A stretch of 64,000 bases of DNA from Naegleria lovaniensis (lineage: Eukaryota > Heterolobosea > Eutetramitea > Acrasida > Naegleriidae), in contig NW_025407823.1 of the NCBI RefSeq assembly GCF_003324165.1, positions 496,001 to 560,000 of the forward strand. Direction: 5' to 3'. The notes beneath the pieces were generated by a model. It saw only the letters and a program-made list of their open reading frames with translations, made no database searches and was not told where the DNA came from. Both the position numbers and the translations under genes were made by a program. Positions 59,520 through 64,000 of the stretch are shown piece by piece; position 1 is the first letter of the stretch, and every line of letters starts with the position of its first letter.

Positions 59520-60719
59520 ATGTTCATCAAAATTCCCTCATCTGTAAAAAGCCTTAACAAAAAAATGAGTCCGCAAGAGGAAATTACTACGCCTCCACAA
59601 ACTACAACTAGTAACACCAACATCACAGACGCGCCAGCGAGTACTACGGCGGTGGAATCAAAATATATATTATCTAATAGTGCAGACATGGAAGAAAAAA
59701 AGGAAGAACCTCTGCCAATACATCACAACATTGAATTGCAGGTAGCTTTTTCATCACTTGAATTATCGACCCTCAAACCTGAGGATGTCTCGGAAATCAA
59801 GACAAAACCTTCAAATTTGAATGAAACAGGTTTCAAAGAAAAGAAGAAATGCAAATCTCCCGTTAATGTAAAAGAGGCCATAATGATCCTTTCATGGCTG
59901 GCTGCAATTGCATTCTGCATTTGGTATATATACTTCTCTGCCATGAACTTTCACGAAGCACAAAACTCTCCCACAACCTCTCTTTCATTACATGAAACGA
60001 TACCTCTCCAATTTCCATCTGTTACAGTTTGTAATTGGAATGCTGTTGATCCTAGTTGTGATTATTGTAATATCACGTTGCTGCAAGCCACTACTCCCAA
60101 CAACATTCTTGGAATAATTGAAACTGTGGAGCTTCCACACGAATATTTTGAACTCGAGCAAAACGGTCAATACTTTAAGTGCTATGGATTCAATTATAAC
60201 CAAAACAAACCACTGGTTGCCAATTACACAGGATATGGTGGTTCCATAAGCTTGTTCTTTAAAGCTCCTCCTGTTCCAGACGACCGTGATGCCAGATTCG
60301 GGCTTCAAGTAACTTTTCATGAAATCGGAACGATTCCAAACGTGTTTAGTGAAACGAATTTCGCAACCTCAGGAGTAGACAACTTTTATACCTTAACGAA
60401 ATTTGTAACAAAGAGATTGAAACCAAGAGCAGAAAATCCGAGTGGTATTGAGCTACGATGGGACTCAAAGCTGTCAACAGTGCAGCTCACCCAAAACGAC
60501 CCATCTGTAGTGGTTATATCATTTTCGTATGACTCTCTGAATGAAAATCAAATTACTGAAATACTTACAAGTTCGTTGGAAGGCTTGTTTGGAGAAATTG
60601 CGGGAATTGTTGGAATTTTTATGGGAATTGATGTCTTAAAAGTGCTGAGAGGAGTTCTGGAAATTCCATACGCAGTTCATGCTAAATCTTTGAGGGCCAT
60701 TTGGGAAAACTTCAATTAA
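59520..60719 (+). CDS. DEG/ENaC-type (amiloride-sensitive channel family) ion channel, compact
   Basis: 399 aa from the ATG at 59520 (MSPQ at 59565 is an alternative), intronless. Two transmembrane helices frame an extracellular domain: TM1 at ~120-142 (AIMILSWLAAIAFCIWYIYF) and TM2 near the C-terminus. Just after TM1, IPLQFPSVTVCNWNA equals the family hallmark FPAVTICN. TM2 with its lead-in, LEGLFGEIAGIVGIFMGIDV and LKVLRGVLE, follows the pattern 'LL-x-E-I-G-G-x-x-G-L-F-x-G-x-S-[IV]-L'. The selectivity-filter triplet, usually G-x-S (GAS), is GID here. The ectodomain is only ~210 residues against ~370 in ASICs and has few cysteines. Expected activity: homotrimeric cation channel in the plasma or organelle membrane. 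It is divergent from the EXOG-like gene, 117 bp between start codons. Confidence 0.8.
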   Translation: MFIKIPSSVKSLNKKMSPQEEITTPPQTTTSNTNITDAPASTTAVESKYILSNSADMEEKKEEPLPIHHNIELQVAFSSLELSTLKPEDVSEIKTKPSNLNETGFKEKKKCKSPVNVKEAIMILSWLAAIAFCIWYIYFSAMNFHEAQNSPTTSLSLHETIPLQFPSVTVCNWNAVDPSCDYCNITLLQATTPNNILGIIETVELPHEYFELEQNGQYFKCYGFNYNQNKPLVANYTGYGGSISLFFKAPPVPDDRDARFGLQVTFHEIGTIPNVFSETNFATSGVDNFYTLTKFVTKRLKPRAENPSGIELRWDSKLSTVQLTQNDPSVVVISFSYDSLNENQITEILTSSLEGLFGEIAGIVGIFMGIDVLKVLRGVLEIPYAVHAKSLRAIWENFN

Positions 60720-60833
60720 TGTTGTTCTTGAATTTAATGAACAAATATTCTTGAAGAGTAAAATTGAAAATAATTTATAAAATATTTACAGACTAGAGCT
60801 CATAACATTAAACTTAGTTCAAGACATTTCGCT

Positions 60834-61202
60834 CTAATCATAAAAGAGATGTTTGAAACTATTTTCTGCTAAATTAATAAACTCATTAAAAACATTCTTG
60901 TCAAAAACCTGGCTTGATGGAATTTTGTGGACATAGTTGGCTCGGATAGCGAATGACCCATCTCCACCTTCCACTTGTCCTCGAACCATCACTAATTCAT
61001 CGCTGCTGGCTACAAAAATACTGTTCAAGTAAACTGTGATCATTGACGAGTCGCTTGCTAGTACAGCAAAAGTGTCCCCATTAACTTCAGAGGCACAATT
61101 TCCGATGAGAGTTACATCCTTTCCGATGTAGTTTGGGATGGTACTGCCATTCACGTAGGGATGAGAGAGGAGTTGATGTTGTTGAACAGGTTCTGCGTTC
61201 AT
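60834..61202 (-). CDS. RPA3: Replication protein A 14-kDa subunit
   Basis: 122 aa, intronless, the usual size. Single OB fold: VNGSTIPNYIGKDVTLIGNC, DSSMITVYLNS, ELVMVRGQVEG, and a C-terminal amphipathic helix (VFNEFINLAENSFKHLFYD) that would enter the RPA trimer core. The match in order and spacing to RPA14 is good, though overall identity is low as is normal for this subunit. Role: trimerisation of the single-stranded-DNA-binding RPA complex. Its stop is 114 bp from that of the convergent channel gene. Confidence 0.78.
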   Translation of the reverse strand: MNAEPVQQHQLLSHPYVNGSTIPNYIGKDVTLIGNCASEVNGDTFAVLASDSSMITVYLNSIFVASSDELVMVRGQVEGGDGSFAIRANYVHKIPSSQVFDKNVFNEFINLAENSFKHLFYD

Positions 61203-61277
61203 GTTGGAATATTTTTTTTAATATTTTGAAAGCGGGAACGATGCTCTTTTTCCAGGTGCAGAAGGAAGTTTGAAAGT

Positions 61278-61610
61278 TTGGAAGAAAAGCCTATTCCAAG
61301 TCTAGGATGGTGGACCATATTTAAAAATTCATCTCCAACAACTATCGATAAGTTCCTCTCTCATTATCATTTCCATGTACATGGAAATTACTTCCAACAA
61401 GTTTGTAAATCAATCAAACTTTTAGCTGATTGTGAGTGTTTGAAGAATTTGACTTCTTTGAATTTGTTTGACAATGAAATTGGCAACATAGGCGTCAAAT
61501 ATATTGCTAACAGTGAATGTCTGAAGAATTTGATCTTTTTGGATCTGAGTGACAATCGAATTGGCTCCAAGTACATTGCTAACAGTGAATGGTTAAAGAA
61601 TTCAAACTGA
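61278..61610 (+). pseudogene. Leucine-rich-repeat gene fragment
   Basis: The frame carries two leucine-rich repeats of the ribonuclease-inhibitor-like type common in amoebae: ECLKNLTSLNLFDNEIGNIG and ECLKNLIFLDLSDNRIG, each followed by KYIANSE. There is no ATG before the repeats, and the frame stops after 2.5 repeats at KNSN, so this is a truncated relic. The preceding ~55 residues could derive from an F-box-type N-terminus. A full-length source gene elsewhere in the genome is likely. Confidence 0.65.
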
Positions 61611-62004
61611 ACTGGTAAATAGATGGTTGTAAATCACAGCGTGCACAGACTTTGCATTTCTTGTTTTGCTTTTTGACTTACTCCACCTTTTGAATTTATT
61701 GACTATGGTTCTGTCGCGCACTAATTGCAAAAATGAACATTTCCATTTGTGTCAAAGAAGCCGACTGACATTGATTTGTTTGGATTGTGATAACCGGTAA
61801 ACAATGTTGTTTGCTTGATGAAGTGTTGTTGTTTATTCTCTCTCAAGATAGTGGAGCAAAAAGACCGCATGAGGAGTGGTATTCCTCTCAAAATTGTTGG
61901 ATGATTTCAAAATTGGGTTCGCAAGTTGTGGAACAAAATTGATTCACACTAAACGAATCGACAGCAAAATCATTGTCGTGTGTGATGAAGAACTGAACAG
62001 CAGC
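61611..62004. other. Intergenic region, 394 bp
   Basis: Between the LRR relic and the convergent small membrane-protein gene. I see no open frame, RNA gene or notable repeat in it. Confidence 0.6.
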
Positions 62005-62469
62005 TTACTGTTTTGGTGATGGCAATTGATGACTCATTTCTCTTCTCCATCGTCTTTGCATCATGACATATGGATCCATCATTAACATGCCCACACAAAC
62101 AACAAATTCAAATAATAAGCCTTGTGCCATTGTGAATCGTCCTAAACAAATACATGCGATCGTGAACAGAGTGATCAAGGCAAACATGAAACGGATCACG
62201 CTCTGTTGTAAATATTGAACATATCGTGAAGGCCGTTGTTGTAACGATGGCAAATACAGTTCAGAAGAAGTCCCAATCTTTTCAGTGGAGGAGTGGATGG
62301 TTGCGAATGGTACCACTTTTGTGGATGGAAGTGGTGAGCCATAGAGCTTGGGCGAGAGAGTTGGAGTCATGGTATCGGGCATGGTTCCTCCATTGTTCTT
62401 GGTTGTTGGAGAAGAGGGTGGTTGAGTCATGAGTGTCGTTGTGGTGGTGGTAGTTGTTGATGAACTCAT
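62005..62469 (-). CDS. Small two-helix membrane protein of unknown function
   Basis: 154 aa, intronless. The Thr/Ser/Pro-rich N-terminal 75 residues are probably disordered (cytosolic or luminal). Two hydrophobic segments follow, FMFALITLFTIACICLGRF and GLLFEFVVCVGMLMM, joined by a short loop, with a basic tail (QRRWRREMSHQL). A hairpin-type membrane insertion is likely. The poly-Thr run at residues 5-12 is encoded by a (CAN)n-like tract. No family recognised. Confidence 0.65.
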   Translation of the reverse strand: MSSSTTTTTTTTLMTQPPSSPTTKNNGGTMPDTMTPTLSPKLYGSPLPSTKVVPFATIHSSTEKIGTSSELYLPSLQQRPSRYVQYLQQSVIRFMFALITLFTIACICLGRFTMAQGLLFEFVVCVGMLMMDPYVMMQRRWRREMSHQLPSPKQ

Positions 62470-63207
62470 TATGTGTTTCTGGAGTTGGAATCAAAAAGAA
62501 TCGTTGAACAGGGCAGAAGCAGCAGTGGTTGGAGGGTTTGATGTTGAAGATCTTTTTTGCACAAAAAACAACAACTTGATGATGTTGAAGGGAGTGGTCA
62601 AGAATAATAATAATAATTTTACAATTGGAGGCAGTGAGAAAGAATCAACGCCAGTTCGCCGATAGCAGTGGGGAGTGGAGTGCGAACAAAAGGTTCTTGG
62701 TGTGGATTGCAAGGTATTCAAGGCCAAGACGCTGAAGAGAGTATTGGGTGACTCAAGCCAAAGGAAGAGAGTGCTTTTTTTGTTGTATGTAACCAAGTGG
62801 CCACCACAAACTACGCCTGAGCGTAAAGTGCAAAAACTGACGAAGAAAAAATTCGGCTCGTTTTAGTAAGTCCCGGAGTCAAAAAAAATGGAGTGATTGG
62901 TCTGTGGTGTTGTTTTCTGCTTCTCACACAAAAAAACACACCAACAACCAGGGAGGGTGAGCCAAAGCGTAGGCAACCAGCCTATACCCAACCATTCTTG
63001 GCGACGTTGACGAACTCAAGTGTCATCACGAAAATAAACATCTCCAACCAAAAAAAATGCCTACAGCAAACAAAACGTTCTGGCAGAAGCTGAGTGATCA
63101 ACACAACCACATCAGCAAGTTTCTTCACTTCAACAAAACAACACGCAAACCAGAGTAGGAAACAGAGAAAACAATTCATCGAACTGAACAAACCATCAGT
63201 GGAATTC
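62470..63207. other. Intergenic region, 738 bp
   Basis: Upstream of the small membrane-protein gene and downstream of the exonuclease, both minus. It contains an (AAT)n-like stretch near 62604-62620, A-tracts near 62880 and 63050, and a reverse CCAAT (ATTGG) at about 62897. Short frames on both strands overlap each other and lack recognisable motifs. No RNA gene seen. Confidence 0.5.
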
Positions 63208-64000
63208 CTAGTCGTCTATTGTTGTACATTCTGCTTTTCCGATGGCCTTCACAATTTCTTGATCGTTCCCAAACTTCGACAACAGCAAATCATACAACAT
63301 AAGCACATCCACAACGGCATTATGTGCTATTCCGGGAAGAGAGTCACATACTTTTTCTCTAAAGTGGTTTTCTAATCCCTTTTTTCCAAGCAAGTTTTTT
63401 TGCATAGTAGAACAATAGTAAATTGTTGATCGGAGTTTAAGTGGTGCAATTGCAGCACTAAAGAAAGCCTTGTCCAAACCAGTTGAATGAACCAACAACA
63501 TCACATCAGCAGTGTCATTCCTAGTCAAATAATTACAAATTTTAGGAATCATGTTTTGCAATGTTTCACTTTCATCCAAAATCTGAAATTTAGTTTCGTG
63601 CATTTGTAATGCAATAGAACTCCACACACCACTAGGGGATACAAATATGGAATGTAATTCATTACTAAATAATGATAACATTGCAAATTGAATTATGGAG
63701 TTGCATTTTGGAGAAAATCCTGTTGTTTCTAAATCTAGCACAAAGAAGTTCAATGGTCGTCTTGTCTCTTGATTGATACAGTGAGGCGTGGGAATTGATT
63801 TAAGAGGTGCAAAATTATATTGAATAGTCAACCTGTTTTTGAATTTTGAAATCAGGTAAGGTGGTTTGTGTTGTACAATAATATTCTCATTGTTTTTGCA
63901 ACTTTGTTTCCTAAAAGCAACATCTTTTTCTAATTGAGCAGAAAATTGCAAACATTCTAATTGAGCAACTGTTGCTTCTGCTTCTTCGTCTGAAAATTGA
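63208..64000 (-). CDS. DEDDh (DnaQ/RNase T-like) 3'-5' exonuclease, 5' end outside window
   Basis: The frame is open to the right edge, so the N-terminus is missing; 264 codons are visible. Exonuclease motif I is VLDLETTGF (Asp and Glu). The conserved middle Asp is probably in HSTGLDKAFF. The last motif is HNAVVDVLMLYDLL with the catalytic His and Asp, which makes it the DEDDh subtype. Related families are the DNA polymerase III epsilon proofreading domain, TREX, and oligoribonuclease-like enzymes. The order fits DnaQ better than oligoribonuclease, but substrate and role cannot be told. Upstream residues are Glu/Ala/Gln-rich. Confidence 0.82.
   Translation of the reverse strand, partial: QFSDEEAEATVAQLECLQFSAQLEKDVAFRKQSCKNNENIIVQHKPPYLISKFKNRLTIQYNFAPLKSIPTPHCINQETRRPLNFFVLDLETTGFSPKCNSIIQFAMLSLFSNELHSIFVSPSGVWSSIALQMHETKFQILDESETLQNMIPKICNYLTRNDTADVMLLVHSTGLDKAFFSAAIAPLKLRSTIYYCSTMQKNLLGKKGLENHFREKVCDSLPGIAHNAVVDVLMLYDLLLSKFGNDQEIVKAIGKAECTTIDD

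Noticed and set aside
1-64000. CRISPR array, bacterial operon or viral insertion
   Set aside because: No regularly spaced repeats, no Shine-Dalgarno-led gene strings, and no viral hallmark genes were seen; spliced eukaryotic genes run throughout.

Overview
This is nuclear DNA of a gene-dense, AT-rich unicellular eukaryote. The EF-1alpha, COPII, ESCRT-II, mitochondrial and RPA genes exclude a prokaryote. Short GT-AG introns (about 47-160 nt, donors mostly GTATGT, GTAAGT or GTAGGT), many intronless genes, tiny intergenic gaps, and a gene set rich in RGS, F-box, Rho-GTPase and LRR modules suggest a heterolobosean amoeboflagellate, most likely Naegleria. That assignment is inference; no species call is made.

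Layout. 1-5.7 kb: CENP-E-like kinesin (runs off the left edge) and SEC23, both minus. 6-11.4 kb: TSR2 (minus), then COQ1, SNF8, EF-1alpha and a small unknown gene (plus). 11.5-17.2 kb: METTL17/Rsm22 (minus) facing away from a three-exon FANCB-like gene, with a near-perfect inverted repeat in their 144-bp shared promoter. 17.4-25.4 kb: a two-repeat membrane protein, an F-box-like protein, an RGS-START protein, a secretory glutaredoxin, an F-box/Rho GTPase fusion and a penta-EF-hand protein. 25.5-30.5 kb: the accessory part, with a degenerate Tnp2/CACTA-like transposase, a divergent gene of unknown function, 2.2 kb without coding capacity that includes a well-formed intron, and a dense fold-back repeat cluster.

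31-46.5 kb: N-myristoylable kinase, RCC1-like protein, kexin-like protease, DUF547-RGS protein and two large proteins I do not recognise. 46.6-48.8 kb: DNAJA and mitochondrial HSP10, head to head across a 508-bp promoter with nested inverted repeats. 49.9-53.9 kb: a vitamin B5 locus, with a PanB-PanE fusion divergent from PanC, so the three steps from ketoisovalerate to pantothenate are encoded side by side. 53.9-64 kb: secreted acyl-protein-thioesterase-like hydrolase, a myristoylable unknown, a small membrane protein, an EXOG-like nuclease, a DEG/ENaC-type channel, RPA3, an LRR relic, a small membrane protein and a DEDDh exonuclease (runs off the right edge).

Three genes (PanBE, the F-box-like gene, and the gene beside the transposase) need a one-base frame change at or beside a homopolymer run. 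Consensus errors are therefore the first explanation to test before any recoding hypothesis. The best candidates for new biology are the pantothenate locus, the compact DEG/ENaC-like channel with an altered selectivity-filter triplet, the F-box/Rho GTPase fusion, the palindromic bidirectional promoters, and the fold-back cluster.
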